Positions 1-7,715 of a stretch of DNA of 21,639 nt are shown piece after piece. Under the pieces are notes generated by a model, which saw only the letters and a list, made by a program, of their open reading frames with translations, searched no databases and had not been told where the DNA came from. Both the position numbers and the translations under genes were made by a program. The stretch spans positions 1 through 21,639 of the forward strand of contig DBCW01000053.1 of the NCBI GenBank assembly GCA_002293265.1, read 5' to 3'. This stretch comes from Eggerthellales bacterium UBA948. GTDB lineage: Bacteria > Actinomycetota > Coriobacteriia > Coriobacteriales > UBA8131. Each line of letters opens with the position of its first letter. The first letter of the stretch is position 1.

Positions 1-865
1 CGTGGTGACCAACTTTCAACTTCTCCACCAAACCACCTGCTGCCAGCGCAATTATTTGATGACCTAGCCCAACACCAAACAGCGGAAGTTTACCGACCAG
101 TTCAGATGCCACAGCGATAGCAGTGCTTGCACGTACAGGACTTCCCGGTCCGTTGCTGAACAAAACTGCATCCACATCTAAAGCTAAGATATCGCTTGCA
201 GAAGTATTGCTCGGTACCACCACAGCGTTAAAACCTGCGCGAGCAAGACCGCGCAGAACGCTTCGCTTACAGCCTAAGTCATACACGACAATATTTAAGT
301 TGGGTTTTGCACCAGGCTCAATAAGATCACCGTAGACACTTTCGTCTAGCTCAAACTTGTATGTTTCTTCAGTGCTTACCACCTCTACCAGATCAAGCTC
401 GTTAAGCGGAGAAGCATTATTCAGCTTTTCCATCAGAGAAGCTTTGTCCATATCTTCTGCAGAGATTATTGCCTGCATGGCACCTTTGTCACGTATGTGC
501 GTAACCAGCTGACGAGTATCGATGTTATCGATTGCTACAACGCCATTGTTTATCAATAGTTCGCTGAGACCCATGTCACTTCTAAAGTTGGAAGGTGTCT
601 GGCATAAGTCGCGCACAACCAGTCCGCTCAAGGCAAGTTTACCACTTTGCAAATCATCAAGATTGATCCCATAATTACCAATTTGCGGATAAGTCATAGC
701 AACAATCTGACCTTTATACCCCGGGTCACTTATCACCTCAGGATAACCTATCGCTGTCGTATTAAAGCATATCTCGCCAATACTTGTTCCATCTGCACCG
801 CAGGAACGCCCCTCAAAGAATGTTCCATCCTCCAAAAGCAGAACAGCTGCTTTTAAATCGCTCAT
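1..865 (-). CDS. carA: Carbamoyl phosphate synthase small subunit (partial, 3' end outside window), catalytic Cys replaced by Gly
   Basis: This is the glutamine amidotransferase subunit of carbamoyl phosphate synthetase, which normally hydrolyses glutamine and passes ammonia to CarB. The first 288 codons are present; the C-terminus lies beyond the left edge. The N-terminal CarA domain is clear (GEICFNTTAIGYPEV, then MTYPQIGNYG), followed by the amidotransferase domain with SNGPGSP at residues 237-243. The nucleophile motif, normally FGxCLGHQ, reads FGVGLGHQ: residue 266 is Gly (codon GGG, positions 70-68), where E. coli has Cys269. The rest of the motif is intact and the frame is open, so this does not look like a decaying gene. 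The ATG shares ATGA with the pyrC stop, implying translational coupling. The His and Glu of the catalytic triad lie outside the window. Family assignment is firm; loss of glutaminase activity is inferred. Confidence 0.96.
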   Translation of the reverse strand, partial: MSDLKAAVLLLEDGTFFEGRSCGADGTSIGEICFNTTAIGYPEVISDPGYKGQIVAMTYPQIGNYGINLDDLQSGKLALSGLVVRDLCQTPSNFRSDMGLSELLINNGVVAIDNIDTRQLVTHIRDKGAMQAIISAEDMDKASLMEKLNNASPLNELDLVEVVSTEETYKFELDESVYGDLIEPGAKPNLNIVVYDLGCKRSVLRGLARAGFNAVVVPSNTSASDILALDVDAVLFSNGPGSPVRASTAIAVASELVGKLPLFGVGLGHQIIALAAGGLVEKLKVGHH

Positions 866-2163
866 AAACCTACAACCTCTCTGTCTTCTAGTGATGCATA
901 ACCTGCAACGTAAACATCGCTGGCACATCCTTTTAATCTACGTCCTATGAATGCCGAGTTTTGCGATTTTGATTCAAAGCTCTCAGCACTAACGTCATAA
1001 ATAGCTTGCTTGTCAATTACAGTTAGATCAGCAGTGCAACCTACCTCAAGTTTTACATGCGGCAAACCCAAAATGTATCTTGGCGCATGCGCCATACGCT
1101 CTACCAGCAATTCCCAAGTCAGTTTGCCTGTGCTTACCATCTCTGTTATCAAAAGTGGGAGAGCTGTCTCCAGCCCTGTTGTGCCAAACGGAGCCAACTC
1201 AAACTCCATAGCCTTTTCATGCGGTGCATGTGGAGCATGATCCGTCGCTACACAATCTATCATACCTGACACTAAATACTGCTGAAGCGCTAACATATCG
1301 TCACGTGTACGTAGCGGCGGGTTCATCTTAAAGCTGGTGTTGTATGTCTCATCTATATCTTCTTCTGACAGAAATAAGTGGTGAGGAGTAACCTCGCAAG
1401 TGACCGGCAACCCATTAGCTTTTGCCTGCGCCACTAGCTCGACACCTTTTGCTGTGCTTATATGTTGAATATGCAACGAACATCCGGTGAGCTCGCACAA
1501 AGCAATGTCGCGTGCGATCTGGATCTCTTCAGCCGCAGCAGGCCAACCTTGCAACCCGAGTCGTGTTGAAGTTGCACCTTCGTTTATCGATCCCTTGGCA
1601 GATAAATCCTCAACTTGGCAGTGGCTGAGCACAGGTTTATTAAAGGTCTTGGCATACTCCATTGCCAAACGCATCATGGCGTCATTTTGCACACCGCGCC
1701 CATCATCGGTAAAGGCCACCACGCCGACACGAGCCATATCTCCCATCTCGGTTATGGATTCGCCCTTAAGACCTGCGGTCATAGCTCCACTTACATATAT
1801 ACGAGTGCGCGTGGTGTTTAAGGCCTTTTCGATCATATTTCTGGCTATGGATGCATTGTCGCAAGTAGGCTTGGTATTTGGCATTGCAAGTACTGCGGTA
1901 AAACCACCTTTTGCTGCGGCACGACCGCCACTTTCAATGTCCTCTTTATACTCAAGACCGGGATCACGTAGGTGAACATGCATGTCCACCAATCCGGGTA
2001 TCAAAATCTTTCCTTCAAGGTCTCGGCTAATACCTTTTGGCAAATCAACGGTTCCCGGATCTCCGATCTCCACGATCTCACCATCACGGATAAGAATGTC
2101 TTTTACCGCATTAAGTGAAACTGCCGGGTCAATGCATAAAGCGTTTTTAAGCAATAGGGCCAT
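862..2163 (-). CDS. pyrC: Dihydroorotase, class I
   Basis: Catalyses reversible cyclisation of carbamoyl aspartate to dihydroorotate, the third step of UMP synthesis; cytoplasmic zinc enzyme of the amidohydrolase superfamily. At 433 residues it has the usual length for the class I (PyrC of Bacillus/Actinobacteria) type. Visible motifs: metal-binding HxH in DMHVHLRDPG (H62, H64), AMPNTKPT near residue 95, TDDG near 153, HIQHIS near 234, CEVTPHH, KMNPPLR, and ATDHAPH near 305 with the catalytic Asp. The ATG is preceded by AGGAGG (about 2169-2174), which lies inside the end of pyrB; the two genes overlap by 17 bp, so the start is well supported. Its stop overlaps the carA start. No key residue is missing. 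Confidence 0.97.
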   Translation of the reverse strand: MALLLKNALCIDPAVSLNAVKDILIRDGEIVEIGDPGTVDLPKGISRDLEGKILIPGLVDMHVHLRDPGLEYKEDIESGGRAAAKGGFTAVLAMPNTKPTCDNASIARNMIEKALNTTRTRIYVSGAMTAGLKGESITEMGDMARVGVVAFTDDGRGVQNDAMMRLAMEYAKTFNKPVLSHCQVEDLSAKGSINEGATSTRLGLQGWPAAAEEIQIARDIALCELTGCSLHIQHISTAKGVELVAQAKANGLPVTCEVTPHHLFLSEEDIDETYNTSFKMNPPLRTRDDMLALQQYLVSGMIDCVATDHAPHAPHEKAMEFELAPFGTTGLETALPLLITEMVSTGKLTWELLVERMAHAPRYILGLPHVKLEVGCTADLTVIDKQAIYDVSAESFESKSQNSAFIGRRLKGCASDVYVAGYASLEDREVVGL

Positions 2164-3084
2164 CTTGACCTCCTAATAATAGATACATCAAAGCCATTCG
2201 AACCGCGACCCCGGCGTTTACCTGGTATAGCAAAAGATTTCGAGCAGTATCAGCGGCAGCTGAGGAAAGCTCTACTCCCCTGTTTATCGGACCCGGATGC
2301 ATGATTATCGCGTCGTCTTTCATCTTCGATATGCGAGTGGTGTTGAGACCGTAAAACGTTGCGTATTCTCTGACACTTGGGATAGGTGAGAGCTCGATAC
2401 GTTCTTTTTGAATGCGGAGCATGTACACCACATCATAATCGCCCAGATTGGCATCTAAGTTGGTAGATACTTTAGCACCAAGCACATCCGGTCGCGGCGG
2501 CAAAAGTGTGGCCGGAGCGATCGCTGTAACTTCCGCGCCAAGCATGTTTAAGGCCGGTGCCAACGAGCCAAACACTCTGGAGTGAGCGATGTCGCCAACT
2601 ATAGCAACTTTTAACCCATCGATATGACCAAAGTGCTCACGGATTGTATGTAAATCCAACAACGCTTGCGTGGGGTGCTGATGCTTTCCGTCACCTCCAT
2701 TGATAACACTTGCCCGCATATGCTGGGTAAGTATTCTTGGAGAACCGGCATAAGCATGTCTGATTATCACCAGATCGCAGTCCATGGCATCAAGTGTCTT
2801 TGCAGTGTCTACCAATGACTCGCCTTTAGTGGTAGCAGATACCGATGCCGAAAAGTTAATCGCATCTGCAGAAAGGCGTTTGGCTGCTATTTCAAAAGAA
2901 GTACGCGTTCGTGTTGAAGGCTCAAGAAAGAAGTTGATGATCGTGCGACCTCTGAGCGTTGGAAGCTTTTTGATGGCTCTATCGTTTACCTCTTTGAAAG
3001 ATCTCGCAGTATCAAGTATCAAATAGATGTCATCTTTGCTTAGGTCTTGAATGGTCAGTACATGTTCTGTAGATAGCGCGCCCA

Positions 3085-3085
<1 letters not shown>
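2147..3085 (-). CDS. pyrB: Aspartate carbamoyltransferase catalytic subunit
   Basis: Condenses carbamoyl phosphate and aspartate to carbamoyl aspartate, the committed step of pyrimidine synthesis. The 312-residue protein has the carbamoyl phosphate loop STRTRTSFE (residues 57-65), a lysine-containing mobile loop (SATTKGES), HPTQALLDL in the hinge region, VGDIAHSRV, and the aspartate-binding HPGPINRGVEL near the C-terminus. No pyrI regulatory subunit follows, as in Bacillus-type enzymes that are controlled at the RNA level by PyrR. The ATG overlaps the pyrR stop by one base (TGATG), so translation is probably coupled. Confidence 0.97.
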
Positions 3086-3717
<632 letters not shown>

Positions 3718-3769
3718 TTACACCATTTATCATTCCGGCACATACTCTACGACTCCCGTGCCTTCTTCT

Positions 3770-3829
3770 GTTAACCCAGCGCATCCTTCTGCCGGTGCCA
3801 CATCTCTCCTCGGTTAACCCAGCGCATCC
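3770..3829. repeat. Pair of 17-bp direct repeats in the pyr leader
   Basis: GTTAACCCAGCGCATCC occurs perfectly at 3770-3786 and again at 3813-3829, 43 bp apart. The repeats lie between the leader terminator and pyrR, in a stretch (about 3730-3866) ending in GGCGGGAATCCA and beginning with CATTCCGGCA. That style resembles the GGAATGACA/GGGAATCCA dispersed intergenic repeats of many bacterial genomes. Identity as a dispersed repeat is a guess; the 17-bp duplication itself is plain. Confidence 0.75.
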
Positions 3830-3872
3830 CCCTTGTCACTGCCGCGTCGGCGGGAATCCATATTCTCCAGGC

Positions 3873-3905
3873 ACAAAAATACCCTTGTCCAAAATCTGAC
3901 AAGGG
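3873..3905 (-). terminator. Intrinsic terminator of the pyr attenuator
   Basis: Read on the minus strand, CCCTTGTC (3905-3898) pairs perfectly with GACAAGGG (3889-3882) across an 8-base loop, followed by TATTTTTG. It lies about 100 nt after the predicted transcript start and before pyrR, where attenuation would act. The 5' arm CCTTGTC can instead pair with GACAAGG at 3982-3976, the base of the PyrR hairpin. The terminator and that antiterminator are therefore mutually exclusive, the classic PyrR switch. Confidence 0.88.
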
Positions 3906-3975
3906 CTATAACTAATAATATATGCGCCACTTAGAAGCTAAGCTTCCGGGCAAGCATATTCGCTTAAGTTCTGCG

Positions 3976-4007
3976 CCTTGTCGGTCTCACAGTACCGCTC
4001 TTAAAGG
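3976..4007 (-). promoter_or_regulatory. PyrR-binding RNA hairpin (anti-antiterminator)
   Basis: On the minus strand the upper stem CGGT (3997-3994) pairs with ACCG (3985-3982), enclosing a loop that contains CTGTGAG. This matches the conserved CNGNGAG core of PyrR-binding loops. A lower stem CCTT (4007-4004)/AAGG (3979-3976) is separated by purine-rich bulges, as in Bacillus leaders. Compared with the consensus ARUCCNGNGAGGYU, the closing pairs differ but in a compensatory way (G-C for A-U); one C just before the core is A. Its 3' side GACAAGG is the arm that would otherwise form the antiterminator. PyrR-UMP binding would hold this hairpin and allow termination. Confidence 0.85.
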
Positions 4008-4016
4008 ACAGACATG

Positions 4017-4045
4017 ATAATACGCCAATGAATAGCTCTTGGCAA
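4017..4045 (-). promoter_or_regulatory. Sigma70-type promoter of the pyr operon
   Basis: On the minus strand, -35 TTGCCA (4045-4040), a spacer of exactly 17 nt, and -10 TATTAT (4022-4017). Transcription would start near 4010, just before the PyrR hairpin. A dyad GCCAA-N10-TTGGC (4024-4043) occupies the spacer and touches the -35, so a DNA-binding regulator could also act here. Confidence 0.75.
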
Positions 4046-4107
4046 TGGCACCACGTCGACTCAATAAAGTTGATTGGCGGCATTGACGGCATTGGCAGCA
4101 CAAGAGC
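4024..4107. repeat. Cluster of inverted and direct repeats around the pyr promoter
   Basis: Perfect 7-bp inverted repeats GCCAATG (4024-4030)/CATTGGC (4090-4096) and GCTCTTG (4035-4041)/CAAGAGC (4101-4107) cross each other rather than nest. Between them are three 9-bp direct repeats, ATTGGCGGC, ATTGACGGC and ATTGGCAGC, at 4073-4099. On the plus strand a 31-codon open frame (4028-4123) spans the cluster, but it has no good Shine-Dalgarno. Function unknown. Confidence 0.6.
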
Positions 4108-4123
4108 CATGTTTGGCTACTGA

Positions 4124-4480
4124 GAAGCTTTGCATTTTATGCGAAGAGATTAATATGCGAATATATGCATTATTACCGTCTGCGTTTCATATTTGCACCA
4201 AAACTTCATTTTCAGCTCCAAAATTTATGTTATATACTTAGCACTTCTGCTATGCTCGATATATTTATATGCAATTATAATTATTTTATCAATTACTGTA
4301 TACTGTAAGTTCTCATTATTATGCATTTTTCACTAACAATATACAGGTTATATTAATGTGTGCTGTGTTTTATGCATATCCGTCAAGTTTATTTCAAAAT
4401 GTTACTAATCTAGAACCAATTCTCATAGAAACTGTAGTAAATTATAAACACCCTGTATGGGATGGTTTTGAAGGAACCAC
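4124..4480. other. AT-rich intergenic region upstream of the rubrerythrin gene
   Basis: About 360 bp without a credible gene and far more AT-rich than its surroundings. It contains three ATGCAT palindromes (4165-4170, 4321-4326, 4372-4377), a related TATGCAA (4268-4274), and a PerR-like box at 4275-4289. A candidate promoter for the rubrerythrin gene lies near TTATAA at about 4440-4446, but its -35 is weak. I see no tRNA, CRISPR or transposon end. Confidence 0.6.
4275..4289. promoter_or_regulatory. Possible PerR box
   Basis: TTATAATTATTTTAT matches the Bacillus PerR consensus TTATAATnATTATAA at 12 of 14 defined positions. PerR commonly controls rubrerythrin genes, and this site lies 225 bp before one. 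The surrounding DNA is so AT-rich that a chance match is quite possible, and the distance is long. Confidence 0.3.
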
Positions 4481-4513
4481 ATTTTGTGTATTATCGAAAG
4501 GGAGAATCAAAAA

Positions 4514-5305
4514 ATGAAAGCAAGCGAAAAACAATTATCTCGTCGTACGCTACTCAAAAGTGCGGCAGTTGGTGCTGTGGCAATAGCCGGTGCCGGCGTT
4601 TTATCAGCATGCGCATCATCAACCCCATCAAACTCTGGTGGCGGCAACGTCGGTGGAAGTGACGCAGGTGGAAATCAATCATCATCCACAACTGCAATGG
4701 TCGATCCTAAAAAAGCGATCGATTATAAAACTGCAACAAACTTTAACATGGTGTTGGATAGCGAAACAAAAGTTGGAACAACAGCTGAAAACCTAATGTC
4801 GGCAATTACCGGTGAGACCGGTGCTACCGCCAAGTATACGGCTTTTGCAGCAGCTGCTAAGAGTGCCGGCTACAGTCAGATTGCTCGTTTATTTGAAGCC
4901 ACGGCTGCAGCTGAGAAGATCCATATCGAACTTGAATATAATGAACTGAAGAAAAAAGATGCGAACGCTCAAAAGCCACAAGAACCAAGTGTCGATACCC
5001 ACGACACAGACATCAACTTGATCTTGGGTGCCAGCGGTGAGATCTATGAGACCTCTGACATGTACCCGGCTTTTATCAAAGCGGCGATCGCCGAAGGCGA
5101 AGATAACGCAGCTGCGATTTTTGCAAAAGCTAAACTTGCCGAATCCGTACACGCCCAACGTTACATGGAAGCTTACAACAATATCGACAATCCTGATGAA
5201 GACAAGTATTACCTCTGCCCTGTTTGTGGATACATCCACAAAGGCGAGTCAATCAAGGCCTGTCCGATCTGCATGACTTCAAAAAGTGGTTTTACGGCTT
5301 ACTGA
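4514..5305 (+). CDS. Tat-exported lipoprotein rubrerythrin
   Basis: Predicted non-haem diiron peroxidase that detoxifies hydrogen peroxide using rubredoxin-derived electrons. Start chosen at ATG 4514 (263 aa) because AAAGGGAG at 4497-4504 precedes it; an in-frame TTG upstream has no such signal. The N-terminus is a twin-arginine signal (SRRTLLK, residues 9-15), a hydrophobic stretch and a lipobox LSAC with Cys33, then a Ser/Gly/Asn linker to about residue 60. The ferritin-like diiron domain shows ITGETGA, EKIHIE, GEIYETSDMYP and ESVHAQRY, supplying the expected Glu and ExxH ligands. A C-terminal rubredoxin-like knuckle pair has CPVC (235-238) and CPIC (250-253). The enzyme would sit on the outer face of the membrane, folded with its metals before export. 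It is followed by a strong terminator. Confidence 0.92.
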   Translation: MKASEKQLSRRTLLKSAAVGAVAIAGAGVLSACASSTPSNSGGGNVGGSDAGGNQSSSTTAMVDPKKAIDYKTATNFNMVLDSETKVGTTAENLMSAITGETGATAKYTAFAAAAKSAGYSQIARLFEATAAAEKIHIELEYNELKKKDANAQKPQEPSVDTHDTDINLILGASGEIYETSDMYPAFIKAAIAEGEDNAAAIFAKAKLAESVHAQRYMEAYNNIDNPDEDKYYLCPVCGYIHKGESIKACPICMTSKSGFTAY

Positions 5306-5352
5306 TCCTCACCAAGCCCTTCCTTCCATTACTTATCTACTTTTTGGTTTAC

Positions 5353-5389
5353 AGCAAAACCCGCTTCGAAAGCCGGAGTGGGTTTTGCT
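5353..5389. terminator. Bidirectional intrinsic terminator between rubrerythrin gene and tex
   Basis: Perfect 10-bp inverted repeat AGCAAAACCC (5353-5362)/GGGTTTTGCT (5380-5389) with a 17-base loop, lying between two convergent genes. T-rich stretches inside the 3' arm and beyond it suit termination on the plus strand; the reverse strand forms the same stem, so it may serve tex too. Confidence 0.85.
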
Positions 5390-5463
5390 ATTTATGAGGT
5401 TATAGATTCCCGCCAAAACGACAGTGAAAAAAAGCGCAGGAATAACAATAAAAATAGTGCGAA

Positions 5464-7614
5464 TCACTCCCCTTTTACCAGACTTAAAGATATCTTGCCG
5501 CGATCTTCATCTTTTCCTATTATCCACACTGTTACTGTGTCGCCAACACTTACGATCTCGCTTGGATGTTTGATAAAGCGATCAGATATCTTTGAGATGT
5601 GCACTAAACCATCTTGCTTCATACCTACATCGACAAAGGCACCAAAGTCTACAACGTTTCGCACGGTTCCTTGAAGCTCCATACCAATTTCCAGATCATC
5701 AAAAGTCTGAATGGCTCTGTTAAATATCACCTCCGGAGCTTCATCTCGTGGGTCACGTCCCGGTTTTTCCAGTTCCAACACAATGTCTCGCAAGGTTGGC
5801 AGACCAACCCCAAGCTCTGCTGCGAGTGTAGATAGTTCGCCTATATATTTGGAGGCCTCACTTATTCCGCCTTTTTTTAAATCTTGGGGTTTAACATTCA
5901 TACGCTTTAAAAGTTCGTCTGCAACCGAATAGCTTTCCGGGTGAACACTGGTTGCATCCAAAGGATTCTTGCCATCGGTTATGCGTAAAAATCCGGCGCA
6001 GTTCTGATAGGCTTTATCTCCCAGTTTTGGTACTTTCTTGAGTTGCTTTCTGTCCGAAAACGCACCGTTCTCATCTCTGTAAGACACAATGTTTTTGGAC
6101 ACATTAGCGTTTATGCCTGCAACATAACTGAGCAGGCTGGCACTTGCGGTATTCAAATCAACACCAACGCGGTTAACAACATTTTCAACAACATTTGAAA
6201 GTGCGGTTTTAAGCTCAGTCTGATTTAAGTCATGCTGATATTGTCCGACACCGATTGATTCAGGTGGTATCTTTACGAGTTCTGCCAATGGATCTTGCAG
6301 ACGTCTGCCAAGACTCATAGCCCCTCGCGTTGTAACGTCAAGTTCGGGATACTCTTCGCTCGCCAGCTTAGATGCCGAGTAAACGGAAGCTCCTGCTTCG
6401 TTTACTATCGTATGTTTGATAGACTCTTTGGATTTTTGGATAAAATCCACCACAACTTCTTCGGTCTCGCGACTTCCGGTGCCGTTTCCGATGACAATCA
6501 CGTTTATGTGGTGTTTTTTTGTGTATTCTGCCAGTTTTGCCTGAGTTCCTGCTGCATCAGATCTTGGCGGTGTAGGATACACCGTTGTGTAATCGAGCAG
6601 TTTTCCGTACTCATCTAATACAGCTACTTTGCATCCGGTGCGATATCCGGGGTCAATTGCAATTATCCTGGCGTTTCGTACCGGGCGCTGCTGCAATAGG
6701 TTCTCGGTGTTTTTTGCAAATACTTTTATGGCATCTGTCTCGGCACGGTTGGTAAGCTCTGAGCGCATCTCGCGTTCTATCGAGGGAGCGATCAATCGCT
6801 TATAGGCATCCGTGATACAAGTTTTCAGCTCACTTTCAAATGGACTGTGATGCCTTATAACTCGTTTTTCTAATTGCTCTATGGCAAGTTCAGCATCAAG
6901 ACGCACACTTACTTTGAGCTTTCCCTCTTTTTCTCCGCGATTAATTGCAAGTACACGATGATTTGGGATTTTGCTTATAGCTTCAAAATACTCATAGTAC
7001 ATTTCATAAGCTGTTTTTTCGTCACTGTCTTTTGCCTGTGAATCTATGACACCGTTTCGCCTGGTGTAGTTACGCAAGAACTCTGTATGGTCTGCGTCAT
7101 CCGAAACCATTTCGGCGATGATATCCAGTGCACCTTGCAAGGCAAGCTCAGCTCTGTCATAGTCTCCATCACTTGTTTGGTATTTTGCCGCAAGCTCAAG
7201 CAGGGTTGTCTCGATAGGCTGTTGGGCAAAAATCACCAAAGCTAATGGCTCAAGACCAGCATCGCGAGCTTTTGATGCGCGTGTGGCTCGCTTCTTTTTG
7301 TATGGCTTGTATAGATCTTCAACACGCTGAAGTACGGTTGCAGCTTCGATTTTTTCTTTAAGCTCAACAGTAAGTTTTCCCTGTTCCTCAATAGAGGCCA
7401 AAACTTCGACTTTTCTGGCCTCTAAATTACGCAGATAAGTAAGGCGCTCATCAAGCTCGCGCAGTACTACATCGTCAATTCCGCCGGTTGCTTCTTTGCG
7501 GTACCTGGCAATAAAGGGAATTGTATTGCCCTCGTCTATAAGATTTATGACGGACTGCACTTGAGCAGCAGATAGATTAAACTCACTTTTAATTATGTCT
7601 ATTATTGTTGACAC
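5464..7614 (-). CDS. tex: Tex family RNA-binding transcription accessory protein
   Basis: Cytoplasmic nucleic-acid-binding protein related to eukaryotic Spt6, linked to transcription and stress tolerance; its biochemical role is not settled. The 716-residue length is normal. Domains in order: helical Tex-N region (FNLSAAQVQSVINLIDEGN, then IPFIARYRKEATGG at about 33-46), a YqgF/RNase H-like domain (IAIDPGYRTGCKVAVLD near 320-340), a helix-hairpin-helix region (VGVDLNTASASLLSYVAGI near 500), and a C-terminal S1 RNA-binding domain (GTVRNVVDFGAFVDVG, DGLVHIS, about 640-712). The start is GTG at 7614, preceded by AGAAGGAA with suitable spacing. It is a single gene, diverging from the nuclease gene at 7716 and converging on the rubrerythrin gene. 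Confidence 0.96.
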   Translation of the reverse strand: MSTIIDIIKSEFNLSAAQVQSVINLIDEGNTIPFIARYRKEATGGIDDVVLRELDERLTYLRNLEARKVEVLASIEEQGKLTVELKEKIEAATVLQRVEDLYKPYKKKRATRASKARDAGLEPLALVIFAQQPIETTLLELAAKYQTSDGDYDRAELALQGALDIIAEMVSDDADHTEFLRNYTRRNGVIDSQAKDSDEKTAYEMYYEYFEAISKIPNHRVLAINRGEKEGKLKVSVRLDAELAIEQLEKRVIRHHSPFESELKTCITDAYKRLIAPSIEREMRSELTNRAETDAIKVFAKNTENLLQQRPVRNARIIAIDPGYRTGCKVAVLDEYGKLLDYTTVYPTPPRSDAAGTQAKLAEYTKKHHINVIVIGNGTGSRETEEVVVDFIQKSKESIKHTIVNEAGASVYSASKLASEEYPELDVTTRGAMSLGRRLQDPLAELVKIPPESIGVGQYQHDLNQTELKTALSNVVENVVNRVGVDLNTASASLLSYVAGINANVSKNIVSYRDENGAFSDRKQLKKVPKLGDKAYQNCAGFLRITDGKNPLDATSVHPESYSVADELLKRMNVKPQDLKKGGISEASKYIGELSTLAAELGVGLPTLRDIVLELEKPGRDPRDEAPEVIFNRAIQTFDDLEIGMELQGTVRNVVDFGAFVDVGMKQDGLVHISKISDRFIKHPSEIVSVGDTVTVWIIGKDEDRGKISLSLVKGE

Positions 7615-7715
7615 TATATTTCCTTCTTCGTTTGGGTTTTAATTCATGCTTCGTTAAAACAGGTAAGCTGATAATATACTAGAACGAGAAAACTAATGGT
7701 AGAGAATGGAAATCA

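Noticed and set aside
1487..1975. 162-codon plus-strand open frame within pyrC
   Set aside because: Lies opposite catalytic segments of dihydroorotase and has no recognisable motif or start signal.
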